From Treponema sp. (GTDB lineage: Bacteria > Spirochaetota > Spirochaetia > Treponematales > Breznakiellaceae): a stretch of DNA of 32,007 bases. This document shows positions 8,424-15,283 of this stretch, piece by piece. Positions within the stretch are counted from its first letter, which is position 1. Each line of letters begins with the position of its first letter. The translations under genes and the position numbers were made by a program. The notes below the pieces were generated by a model. That model worked only from the letters and a program-made list of their open reading frames with translations, did not search any database and was not told the DNA's origin. The DNA lies in contig JAISYA010000243.1 in the NCBI GenBank assembly GCA_031270205.1, positions 1 to 32,007 on the forward strand, in the 5' to 3' direction.

Positions 8424-9476
8424 ATGGCAGAAAGAATCAATTTTCAAAGTCTGATGAAAAGCAAAGTCTTCAGCGCCCTTCTCGTCCTGGCCCTGTTGCT
8501 GCTGTTCAACCTGTTTTTTACGAAAAACTTTTTCGTCATCACGATCCACGAGGGGCATCTCTTCGGAACCCTCATAGACATCCTGAACCGGGGAGCGCCG
8601 CTCATGCTCCTTTCCATGGGCATGACCCTGGTCATCGCCTCCACCGGCGGGACGGATCTTTCCGTAGGCGCGATCATCGCCATCACCGCGGCCATGGTTT
8701 CAAAACTGATCGGCGGCAACCTCGTCATGGTGGATGGGGTACAGACATACATAACCGAGACGCCCATGTTCCTGGCGATTGTCATTTCCCTTTTTACGGC
8801 AATGGCCCTGGGGCTGTGGAACGGCGTCCTCGTAACGTACGGGAAGATACAGCCCATCGTGGCGACTCTCGTACTTATGGTCGCCGGCCGGGGCATAGCG
8901 CAGCTTATCACGAGCGGACAGATAATCACCATTTATTACGGGCCGTTCTTTTTTATAGGCGGCGGCTGGTTCCTGGGACTTCCGTTCGCGATTTTTATCG
9001 CGGCGTTTGTGTTTATCATCGCGCAGGTTTTTACGCGGAAAACGTCCCTGGGGCTGTTCATCGCCACGGTGGGCGGCAACGCCAGCGCCAGCTGGTACGC
9101 GGGGATCAATGAAAAAGCGGTGAAGCTCTTTGCCTTTGTTTTTTCGGGATTCTGCGCGGGGGTTGCGGGGCTTATCATCTGTTCCAACATAAAATCCGCG
9201 GACGCCAATAACGCCGGCCTTAACACGGAGCTGGACGCGATTCTCGCGGCGGTAATCGGCGGGACCAATATGGCAGGGGGCAAATTCAGCCTGATAGGAA
9301 GCCTTGTGGGGGCGCTGCTGATTCAGACGCTGACCACCACCATTTACGCCTTTGGCGTCCCTCCTGAAGTATCCCTGGTGGTGAAGGCCCTGGTAGTGGT
9401 GCTGGTCTGCTTCCTGCAGTCCAGCGTCGCGGCTGAACTTTTCGGGTCACTGGCCGGGAAGAGGGTAAAAGCATGA
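8424..9476 (+). CDS. ytfT: Sugar ABC transporter permease, YtfT-like
   Basis: A 350-residue, very hydrophobic inner-membrane permease of the ribose (RbsC/BPD_transp_2) family. A conserved segment after the early helices reads GMTLVIASTGGTDLSVGAI, and a later loop reads AAVIGGTNMAGG, both standard in this family. A first helix lies at about residues 17-34, and about eight to ten membrane segments are expected. ATG 8424 follows GGAGGCGG, nine bases after the ATPase gene. It should pair with the second permease at 9538 to form a heterodimeric pore, as in YtfT/YjfF. Confidence 0.9.
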   Translation: MAERINFQSLMKSKVFSALLVLALLLLFNLFFTKNFFVITIHEGHLFGTLIDILNRGAPLMLLSMGMTLVIASTGGTDLSVGAIIAITAAMVSKLIGGNLVMVDGVQTYITETPMFLAIVISLFTAMALGLWNGVLVTYGKIQPIVATLVLMVAGRGIAQLITSGQIITIYYGPFFFIGGGWFLGLPFAIFIAAFVFIIAQVFTRKTSLGLFIATVGGNASASWYAGINEKAVKLFAFVFSGFCAGVAGLIICSNIKSADANNAGLNTELDAILAAVIGGTNMAGGKFSLIGSLVGALLIQTLTTTIYAFGVPPEVSLVVKALVVVLVCFLQSSVAAELFGSLAGKRVKA

Positions 9477-9537
9477 AGCTGCGCTTCCGGTTCGATGGTA
9501 CTGTGCGGTCATTCGGCCGCGCCAAGGCAGGGTTAGC

Positions 9538-10533
9538 ATGAGCGAAAAACCAAAAGTAAACATATCGGCGTTCACTTCCAAATACCTTTCGGTTATTGCC
9601 GCGTCGGCGCTGTTTTTCATCGCCTTTATCGCCGGATCCGTATTGTACCGGGGGTTTTTTTCACTGCAGACTTTTCTCAATCTGTTTATCGACAAGTCTT
9701 TTCTGCTCGTTTCCGCTACGGGCATGACGCTGGTGATTCTCTCCGGGGGCATTGACCTTTCGGTAGGGTCGGTGCTGGCGTTCACCACGATGGTTATCGC
9801 CTCCCTCACCGAGTTTGCCCACATGGACCCGGCCCTCGCGATTCTGATCGCCCTCTTCGCGGGGAGTCTTATAGGCCTGGGGATGGGGCTTATCATTGCC
9901 TACTGGAAAGTGCCGCCGTTTATCGCGACCCTGGCGGGGATGTTCTTTGCCCGCGGCGCCTGTTATTTGATCAGCATTCAGTCCATCGCGATGCGGGATA
10001 AGACCATGCAGGCTCTGGCGCTGTGGAAACTGCGTTTCGGCGGCGCGGGCTTTATCTCCATCAACGTGATTATCGCCATCGTGATTATCCTGATAGGGAT
10101 TTACCTTTCCCTGTACACGAAATTCGGCCGGAACATTTACGCCATCGGCGGCAACGAAAATTCCGCCCTCTTAATGGCGATACCCGTCAAGCGGACCAAG
10201 GTGCTGATTTACACGATTAACGGTTTTTGTTCCGCCATGTCCGGGGTGGTGTTCAGCTTCTACATGCTCTCCGGCTACGGGCTGCACGCCCAGGGCATGG
10301 AAATGGATGTAATCGCTTCGGTGGTTATCGGGGGAACGCTGCTTGCGGGAGGCACGGGCTATGTCTTTGGATCGGTCTTCGGCGTGCTCACCCTGGGGAT
10401 CATCCAGTCGCTGATCATGTTTAACGGCAGGATCAATTCCTGGTGGACGAAGATCACCGTCGGCATTTTGCTTTTGATCTTCATCGGCCTGCAGCGCTTC
10501 ATCGTGGCGGTAGGGAACAAGAAAGACGTGTAG
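9538..10533 (+). CDS. yjfF: Sugar ABC transporter permease, YjfF-like
   Basis: A 331-residue permease of the same family as the upstream gene, with SATGMTLVILSGGIDLSVGS early and SVVIGGTLLAGGTG late. Several membrane helices are visible along its length. The gap to the previous permease is 61 bases, with no obvious promoter; the ribosome site is weak (CAGGGTTAGC before ATG 9538). It completes the four-part importer and is the last gene of the operon. Confidence 0.9.
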   Translation: MSEKPKVNISAFTSKYLSVIAASALFFIAFIAGSVLYRGFFSLQTFLNLFIDKSFLLVSATGMTLVILSGGIDLSVGSVLAFTTMVIASLTEFAHMDPALAILIALFAGSLIGLGMGLIIAYWKVPPFIATLAGMFFARGACYLISIQSIAMRDKTMQALALWKLRFGGAGFISINVIIAIVIILIGIYLSLYTKFGRNIYAIGGNENSALLMAIPVKRTKVLIYTINGFCSAMSGVVFSFYMLSGYGLHAQGMEMDVIASVVIGGTLLAGGTGYVFGSVFGVLTLGIIQSLIMFNGRINSWWTKITVGILLLIFIGLQRFIVAVGNKKDV

Positions 10534-10536
10534 CGA

Positions 10537-10570
10537 GCGGCCGCCACTTGCGCCGCGTGCCGCGGTTTTC
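10537..10570 (+). terminator. Possible terminator after permease operon
   Basis: A GC-rich stretch with GCGGC/GCCGC arms ends in GCGGTTTTCC, directly after the yjfF stop. The stem is short and several pairings are possible, so this is tentative. Confidence 0.3.
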
Positions 10571-10597
10571 CGCTGTTCCATTTCAGTGCGTTTATGG

Positions 10598-10603
10598 TAC
10601 AAT
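10598..10603 (+). promoter_or_regulatory. Candidate -10 box with leaderless start for YbaK-like gene
   Basis: TACAAT ends six bases before ATG 10609 and no ribosome-binding site lies before that ATG. Transcription would start at or next to the start codon. No clear -35 was found. Confidence 0.35.
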
Positions 10604-10608
10604 CACTT

Positions 10609-11097
10609 ATGATTGAACAGGTTCGTGTGTATTTAAGCCGCTGGAACAGAGACCAGGATATTATCGAGATGGACGCTTCCACCGCCACGGTGGAACTTGC
10701 CGCCGCCGCCCTTGGCGTTATTCCCGCGAGAATTGCGAAAAGCATTTCCCTAAGGAGCGCTGACGGGGCCGTAATCGTCGTGGTCGCCGGGGACGTGAAA
10801 CTGGACAACCGGAAATTCCGCGATCAATTCGGCTTTAAGGCGAGAATGTTAAACTCCGCGGAGGCGCTTCAATGTACCGGCCACGCCGTTGGCGGCGTCT
10901 GTCCCTTTGCCCTCCCTCCCGGCGTTGCGGTGTACCTGGACAATTCCATGAAGCGTTTCCGGACGGTGTACCCGGCCTGCGGCAGCGGCAATTCCGCGAT
11001 AGAATTGACCCTGGCCGAACTGGAAGAATACTCGCAAAGCAAAGGCTGGGTTGACGTGTGCGTTCCTTATGCGCAGGGAATTCCGGATTCAAAATAA
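10609..11097 (+). CDS. YbaK/ProX-type aminoacyl-tRNA deacylase
   Basis: A 162-residue protein of the YbaK/prolyl-tRNA editing family, which clears mischarged amino acids (often Cys or Ala) from tRNA in the cytoplasm. Visible family features are the early AAALGV...RIAKS, then GDVKLDNRKFRDQFG, and GHAVGGVCPFAL around residues 90-105, close to the family's usual length. ATG 10609 is preferred over ATG 10594 because the protein then starts at the usual MIEQVRVYL, and because TACAAT overlaps the upstream codons; 10594 would add five residues. It has no operon partner and converges on adenine deaminase. The exact editing substrate cannot be told from sequence. Confidence 0.85.
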   Translation: MIEQVRVYLSRWNRDQDIIEMDASTATVELAAAALGVIPARIAKSISLRSADGAVIVVVAGDVKLDNRKFRDQFGFKARMLNSAEALQCTGHAVGGVCPFALPPGVAVYLDNSMKRFRTVYPACGSGNSAIELTLAELEEYSQSKGWVDVCVPYAQGIPDSK

Positions 11098-11230
11098 CCG
11101 CGGATGACCGGAACCGGCGGTTCCCTGGGCGGAACGGACAAAACGAAGATAGCACGCCAAAAGCCCGTGTCCGTCCGTGATTTTCCCTTTTTTCCATTCC
11201 TATGCTAACCAATCGCCGGATTCCGCTCCC
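11098..11230. repeat. Intergenic stretch with inverted CACGGAC motif
   Basis: After the YbaK-like stop, ACCGCGGATGACCGG is followed at 11165-11181 by the complement of TCACGGACGGACACGGG, matching the AACCACGAAGGACACGG word near 1340. A T-rich stretch (CCCTTTTTTCC) follows and may aid termination. No gene seen. Confidence 0.35.
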
Positions 11231-11511
11231 AAGCGGGGGCAGGGTGCTGCCCTAAGCGGGGGCAGGGTGCTGCCCTAACGCTGGGGCAGGGTGCTGCCCT
11301 AACGCGGGGGCAGGGTGCTGCCCTAACGCGGGGGCAGGGTGCTGCCCTAAGCGGGGGCAGGGTGCTGCCCTAACGCTGGGGCAGGGTGCTGCCCTAAGCG
11401 GGGGCGGCACTCTGCCCTAAGCGAGGAAAGGATCCTTTCCTAAGCGAGGAAAGACCTCTTTCCTAATACGAGGAAAGCCCTCTTTCCTAAGCGAGGAAAG
11501 ACCTCTTTCCT
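11231..11511. repeat. Tandem array of 23-24 bp hairpin units
   Basis: Twelve head-to-tail units start at 11231, 11254, 11277, 11301, 11325, 11349, 11372, 11396, 11419, 11442, 11465 and 11489. Units 1-7 contain GGGCAG-GGTG-CTGCCC; unit 8 is a variant (GGGCGGCACTCTGCCC). Units 9-12 contain AGGAAAG...CTTTCCT. Each is a short perfect or near-perfect hairpin joined by TAAGCG, TAACGC or TAATACG. Stem sequence changes between the two classes but pairing is kept. The array sits between convergent genes (YbaK-like + and adenine deaminase -), the usual place for REP/BIME-like elements or two-way terminators. No spacers, so not CRISPR. Confidence 0.9.
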
Positions 11512-11700
11512 AATACGAGGAAAGCCCCGCTCGACAAGCGCACGGCGTAAGCCGTGTAGCTGACTAATGCAGCAAAGCGTAGGCCCAATACCCGCCACGG
11601 TATGCGTAGACCGCGCGGCGGCTTTAGCCGCCGCGGTGGCCGCTTTCCTAAGCGAGGAAAGAACGCTTTCCCAGGCGGGGAGGGACGCCGCCCGCTCAGG
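11512..11700. repeat. Degenerate extension of hairpin array with GC-rich palindromes
   Basis: After a broken unit at 11512, further hairpins occur: CACGGC-GTAA-GCCGTG (about 11540-11555), GCGGCGGC-TTTA-GCCGCCGC (about 11615-11634), and another AAGCGAGGAAAG...CTTTCC unit at 11650-11672. The AAGCG joint recurs. It seems to be an older, diverged part of the same array. Short frames here look non-coding. Confidence 0.6.
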
Positions 11701-11737
11701 CGGCCGGCGCGAAGATCCGGTTTAACGCCCGCGCCGC

Positions 11738-13504
11738 TCATTCGCCCTTTGCCTCAAGCGGAATGAATTTGAACGCTGCGGTGTCAAACAGGCCCCTGTC
11801 GGTTATTTTCAGGCGGGGAATGACCGGCAGGGACATAAAGCAGAGCGTCATCAACGGCTCAATTTTTTCGCTCACCCCCAGATCGTCTACCGCTTTTTGC
11901 TGAAGCGTTCTCAGTTTACGGTCCACCCACTCTCCGCTCTGATCGCTCATCAGGCCGCCCAGGGGAAGGGGCATCTCTTCGAGGATCGCCCCGTCCCTCA
12001 CCAGGACCGCGCCGCCGCCCAGGGCGATGAGGCGCTCCACGGCCCGCGCCATGTCGCCGTCTCCGGCTCCCGCGGCGATGATGTTGTGCGAATCGTGGGA
12101 CACTGAAATGGCAACCGCGCCCCGGCGGATTCCGTAGCCTCGGATAAGGCCAAGGCCCACGTTGCCGGTGTTTTGGTGCCGCTCCACTACGGCGATCTTG
12201 GCGATACCCGACGCGGGATCAAACTGAAAGGCCCCCGAAGAATCCCGCTTTACCGCCGCCCGTACCTTGCCGGTAACAACGCTGCCGGGGCGTATGTCGA
12301 TTACCCACACCTGGTCCGATGCGAGGGGCAGGGTGAGTTTCCGCGCCGAAAAGTCCTTTACGTGAAAACTGGAGCGCAAAAGCGTGCCGCCGGCAAGCGC
12401 CGCAGCGTGCGGTTGTGCGGACCGCGGCAAAAAACACCCGTCCCGTGCGGTAAGTTTCCCTTTGATAAACACCTGCCCCACGCGGAAGTCCCGCAGGTTA
12501 TCCACGAGCGCAATATCCGCCCGCAGGCCCGGCGCGAAACCGCCCCGGTCTTTCAGGCCGAAACATTCGGCGGCGTTCAGCGTGGCCATGCGCAGGGCGG
12601 TCATGGGGTCAAGGCCGTACTCAACGCAGAGCCGCAGATGCTTATCAATATGCCCCTCTTCAAAAATGGTCCGCGGCTGGCAGTCGTCGGTACAGAACAC
12701 ACAGCGGCGGCTGTTTTCCCTGGTTACGCCGGGGAGGAGCGCCCGTAAATCACGGCAGGCCGAGCCCTGGCGGAGCATCACGTACATGCCCATCTCAAGC
12801 CGCCGCCGCATCTCTTCCGGCGTGGAACATTCGTGATCGGTGTGGATCATGCCCGCCATGTAGGCCGAAAGTTCCCTGCCGCCCAGGCCGGGGCTGTGGC
12901 CGTCAATCAGCTTGCCCTGCCCCAGCGCCAAAAGGATTTTATCCAGCGCGCCGTCGCTTTCGTTAATCACCCCCTGGTAGTCCATCATTTCGCCCAGGCC
13001 CAAAATCCGCTCATGTTTCAGCGGCGCTTCCAGGGCGGCGGCGTCCAGCGCGGCCCCGTTGTGCTCAAACGGCGTGCAGGGTACGCAGGAAGGGGCCATA
13101 AACTTGATGTCCAGGGCGATGCCCTCGGATGTCTGCAGCATGTAATCCAGGCCCGTAAGGCCCGCGACATTCGCCACCTCGTGCGGATCGGCGATAATGG
13201 TCGCGGTCCCCCTCGGAACCAGCAGCCGGCCCAGTTCCGGCGGGCTTAAAAAAGACGACTCGATGTGGATATGGCTGTCGATAAACCCCGGAAGCACATA
13301 CTGTCCGGCGGCGTCAATTGTCTCATGCCCCTGATACGATCCCGCCCCGCCAATGGCCGCGACCAGCCCGTCCGTAACCGCAAGATCGCCCTCAATAAAC
13401 CGCCCCGAATACACGTCGGCGATTTTTCCGCCCCGCAGCACCAGTTCCGCCGGTGTTCTCCCCGCGGCAACGGCTATCAGTTTTTTTAAAGTGTTTTTGG
13501 TCAT
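11738..13504 (-). CDS. ade: Adenine deaminase
   Basis: A 588-residue amidohydrolase that converts adenine to hypoxanthine and ammonia. Metal-binding HIH (His78, His80) lies in GFIDSHIHIESS, followed by ADPHEVANVAG, GHSPGLGG, HTDHECST and CTDDCQP, then the C-terminal adenine-deaminase domain with SHDSHNIIAAG. ATG at 13504 is chosen over a TTG nine codons upstream because a TATAAT box spans the codons between, so the upstream start would precede transcription. It lies downstream of the formiminotransferase gene on the same strand (90-base gap). Together they suggest use of purines for energy or nitrogen. Length and motifs are normal. Confidence 0.93.
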   Translation of the reverse strand: MTKNTLKKLIAVAAGRTPAELVLRGGKIADVYSGRFIEGDLAVTDGLVAAIGGAGSYQGHETIDAAGQYVLPGFIDSHIHIESSFLSPPELGRLLVPRGTATIIADPHEVANVAGLTGLDYMLQTSEGIALDIKFMAPSCVPCTPFEHNGAALDAAALEAPLKHERILGLGEMMDYQGVINESDGALDKILLALGQGKLIDGHSPGLGGRELSAYMAGMIHTDHECSTPEEMRRRLEMGMYVMLRQGSACRDLRALLPGVTRENSRRCVFCTDDCQPRTIFEEGHIDKHLRLCVEYGLDPMTALRMATLNAAECFGLKDRGGFAPGLRADIALVDNLRDFRVGQVFIKGKLTARDGCFLPRSAQPHAAALAGGTLLRSSFHVKDFSARKLTLPLASDQVWVIDIRPGSVVTGKVRAAVKRDSSGAFQFDPASGIAKIAVVERHQNTGNVGLGLIRGYGIRRGAVAISVSHDSHNIIAAGAGDGDMARAVERLIALGGGAVLVRDGAILEEMPLPLGGLMSDQSGEWVDRKLRTLQQKAVDDLGVSEKIEPLMTLCFMSLPVIPRLKITDRGLFDTAAFKFIPLEAKGE

Positions 13505-13510
13505 GCCTTT

Positions 13511-13538
13511 ATTATATGTAAAAAAAGGCAAAAGACAA
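13511..13538 (-). promoter_or_regulatory. Promoter for adenine deaminase, probably leaderless
   Basis: Minus-strand TTGTCT (13538-13533), a 16-base T-rich spacer and TATAAT (13516-13511). The expected start of transcription, seven bases after the -10, is the A of the ATG at 13504. AAAGGC between them is too close to serve as a normal ribosome site. Confidence 0.6.
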
Positions 13539-13549
13539 ATGAGCCGGTT

Positions 13550-13563
13550 CCCGGCATGCCGGG
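13550..13563. promoter_or_regulatory. Perfect palindrome CCCGGCATGCCGGG upstream of ade promoter
   Basis: A 14-base perfect palindrome centred about 52 bases before the predicted ade start of transcription, just after the formiminotransferase stop. It could be an operator or a weak hairpin; no U-run follows on the minus strand. Confidence 0.35.
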
Positions 13564-13594
13564 GCGCGGTTTTGGACCTGGTGAGCCAAGCCGC

Positions 13595-14491
13595 TTATGT
13601 CAAATGGTTTTCGAGTACCTGTTTCCGGTAGTCGAAGTTTTCCATTTGCAGATAGTATTCCGCCGTATCCGCGAGCGCTTTTGCCGGCGTCAGCCCGATA
13701 AGCTCGCTGCCGGCAATCGTGACGCCCCAGCGCCGCGCTTCGGCGCGCACCGCCTCAAACACGCGGTAGAGCGGCGTGCCTTCAAAGTTAAGCATATTTA
13801 TCGACACCTGCGCCAGATTTCGCTCCGCAAGCATCACGCCGATTGCCCTGCAGTATCGGTAGCCGCCGCTTGAGCCGCGGATGGTTTTTGCGATGGCCCT
13901 GGCGACGCCCACATCGCCCGTGTTCAGGTTGATGTTAAACGCGATAAGCGGCGGGCGCGCGCCAATCACCGTAACGCCCGCTGTCGGGTGGATTTTCCGC
14001 TCGCCGTAATCGGGCGCCCATCCGTCTTGCAGCAGTTTTTCCGGCATCCCCTCGAACTCTCCCTTTCGGACGGCCGCCAGGTTCGCGCGTTCCGGTCCGG
14101 CCGCCGAATATTCATACAGGAAGATCGGTATGCGCAGTTCTTCCCAAATGCGTTTGGCAGCGCGCCTGGACAGTTCCACACATTCTTCCATGGTAGTTTC
14201 TTTTAGCGGCACAAACGGAAACACATCGCTCGCGCCCACGCGGGGGTGCGCGCCCCGATGCTTGCGCATGTCAATTTTTTCCGACGCCAGTTTACACAGG
14301 TTAAACGCGGCGTTTTCAATGCCCTCCGGGCCGCCGATCATCGTAAATACGCTGCGGTTGTGGCTTGCGTCGGACGAATAGTCCAGCAGCGTCACGCCCG
14401 CGACGCCCGTTGCCCCGGCAGCGAGCGCTTCGATAATGTCCTGCCTGCGCCCTTCGCTGAAATTCGGGATAAATTCAACAATTTTTGCCAT
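13595..14491 (-). CDS. ftcD: Formiminotransferase (glutamate or glycine type), stand-alone domain
   Basis: A 298-residue enzyme of the FtcD N-terminal family, which moves a formimino group from formiminoglutamate (or formiminoglycine) to tetrahydrofolate. VEFIPNFSEG marks the start, and AHPRVGASDVFPFVP carries His82, the catalytic position known in mammalian FTCD. Also present are LYEYSA, HPTAGVTVIGARPPLIAFNINL and a C-terminal ELIGLTPAKAL segment. The cyclodeaminase half is absent, as in many bacterial homologues. ATG 14491 follows GAGGAG. No hut histidine-degradation genes are near, but adenine deaminase follows, so a role in purine breakdown through formiminoglycine is a reasonable alternative to the histidine pathway. 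Confidence 0.88.
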   Translation of the reverse strand: MAKIVEFIPNFSEGRRQDIIEALAAGATGVAGVTLLDYSSDASHNRSVFTMIGGPEGIENAAFNLCKLASEKIDMRKHRGAHPRVGASDVFPFVPLKETTMEECVELSRRAAKRIWEELRIPIFLYEYSAAGPERANLAAVRKGEFEGMPEKLLQDGWAPDYGERKIHPTAGVTVIGARPPLIAFNINLNTGDVGVARAIAKTIRGSSGGYRYCRAIGVMLAERNLAQVSINMLNFEGTPLYRVFEAVRAEARRWGVTIAGSELIGLTPAKALADTAEYYLQMENFDYRKQVLENHLT

Positions 14492-14522
14492 ACAAAACTC
14501 CTCAACTCCCTTTTTGCCGTTT

Positions 14523-14547
14523 ACCTGAAATACGCGGGGTTTCAGGT
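14523..14547. other. Hairpin in ftcD leader
   Basis: ACCTGAAA (14523-14530) pairs perfectly with TTTCAGGT (14540-14547) across a nine-base loop. It lies in the predicted 5' untranslated region of ftcD, about 32 bases before its ATG. Confidence 0.5.
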
Positions 14548-14556
14548 GTAACCCAT

Positions 14557-14645
14557 GAGCCTGTTCCGGGACTGCAGTTTAGGAACAGCCTCCCATACGT
14601 GTTAAATATAGCACGGGAAAAAAAACTGTCAATCGAGGCTGTTCC
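14557..14645. repeat. Alternating GAGGCTGTTCC repeats
   Basis: GAGCCTGTTCC (14557-14567), its partner GGAACAGCCTC (14582-14592) and GAGGCTGTTCC (14635-14645) can form alternative hairpins, since the middle copy can pair with either neighbour. The ftcD promoter lies between the last two. A related stem, GGCAGTTTCAAA/TTTGAAACCGCC, lies after secY. Confidence 0.55.
14605..14632 (-). promoter_or_regulatory. Promoter for ftcD
   Basis: Minus-strand TTGACA (14632-14627), 16-base spacer with eight Ts, and TATATT (14610-14605). This is the closest match to a housekeeping promoter on the minus strand of the gap. It predicts a leader of about 105 bases containing two hairpins. Confidence 0.65.
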
Positions 14646-14727
14646 AAAACAGAAAAAATTTAATGCTGGAAGCGGCTTAATCACATAGATTTCCGCGTAT
14701 TTTTCCGAAAAATATTTCAAAACCCCC

Positions 14728-14756
14728 TTGACCTTTTTTTTTTTTTTTGATAGATT
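14728..14756 (+). promoter_or_regulatory. Promoter for rpsL-rpsG with 15-T spacer
   Basis: TTGACC (14728-14733), a 17-base spacer made of 15 Ts plus GA, and TAGATT (14751-14756). The start of transcription would be near 14763, giving a leader of about 130 bases. The T-tract is long enough to slip during replication, which would change spacer length. Confidence 0.55.
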
Positions 14757-14832
14757 TGTAATTCCTTCCTCGTTTGATTTTTTTGAAGGGTTTTTGCGCC
14801 TGTACGCCGGGGCTTTTAATTTGATTTTATGG

Positions 14833-14853
14833 CGATTTCCCCGAAATCGGGGG
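14833..14853 (+). promoter_or_regulatory. Alternative hairpins in rpsL leader
   Basis: CGATTT/AAATCG (14833-14838 with 14844-14849) and CCCCGA/TCGGGG (14839-14844 with 14847-14852) overlap and cannot form together. The second is followed by GTTTTGGGACTTTTTT. The layout would suit an attenuator or autoregulatory site, but no known r-protein binding motif was recognised. Confidence 0.35.
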
Positions 14854-14892
14854 TTTTGGGACTTTTTTGAGGTTTTAAGGAGTTTTTAGCGA

Positions 14893-15267
14893 ATGCCTAC
14901 CATTAACCAGTTGGTTCGTTTCGGGCGGCGGCAGGTCGGTTCGAAAACCAAGTCGCCGGCTTTGCAGTCCTGCCCGCAAAAACGGGGGGTCTGTACCCGC
15001 GTTATGACGGTAACGCCCAAAAAGCCCAATTCGGCCCTGCGGAAGGTGGCCCGTGTGCGCCTTTCCCACGGAACCGAAGTTACCGCCTATATTCCCGGTA
15101 TCGGGCACAATTTGCAGGAACACTCGGTGGTTTTGGTTCGGGGCGGAAGGGTTAAGGACCTCCCCGGCGTGCGCTATCATATTATCCGGGGCGCAAAGGA
15201 TACTCTGGGCGTGGCGGATCGCAAGCGCAGCCGCTCAAAATACGGCGCCAAGCGGCCCAAGGCATAA
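14893..15267 (+). CDS. rpsL: 30S ribosomal protein S12
   Basis: 124 residues, standard length. S12 lies at the decoding centre and helps set translational accuracy. The conserved TPKKPNSALRK carries Lys43, and GGRVKDLPGVRYH carries Lys88; both are the streptomycin-sensitive form. The ATG follows AAGGAG. It starts the str-type unit with rpsG 16 bases downstream, behind its own promoter and structured leader. Upstream genes run the other way, so it is not joined to rpoBC here. Confidence 0.98.
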   Translation: MPTINQLVRFGRRQVGSKTKSPALQSCPQKRGVCTRVMTVTPKKPNSALRKVARVRLSHGTEVTAYIPGIGHNLQEHSVVLVRGGRVKDLPGVRYHIIRGAKDTLGVADRKRSRSKYGAKRPKA

Positions 15268-15283
15268 GGTTAACGGAAGAATT

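Noticed and set aside
11231..11511. CRISPR array
   Set aside because: Units are contiguous with no unique spacers, and each is itself a hairpin; no cas genes are near.
11567..11725. A 52-residue frame on the + strand (MQQSVGPIPATV start)
   Set aside because: No ribosome site, and its codons are made from GC-rich palindromes of the array.
14492..14892. Riboswitch upstream of ftcD or rpsL
   Set aside because: Hairpins are present but no recognised ligand-binding core was seen.
14893..15267. Streptomycin-resistance change in S12
   Set aside because: Lys43 and Lys88 are both the sensitive form.
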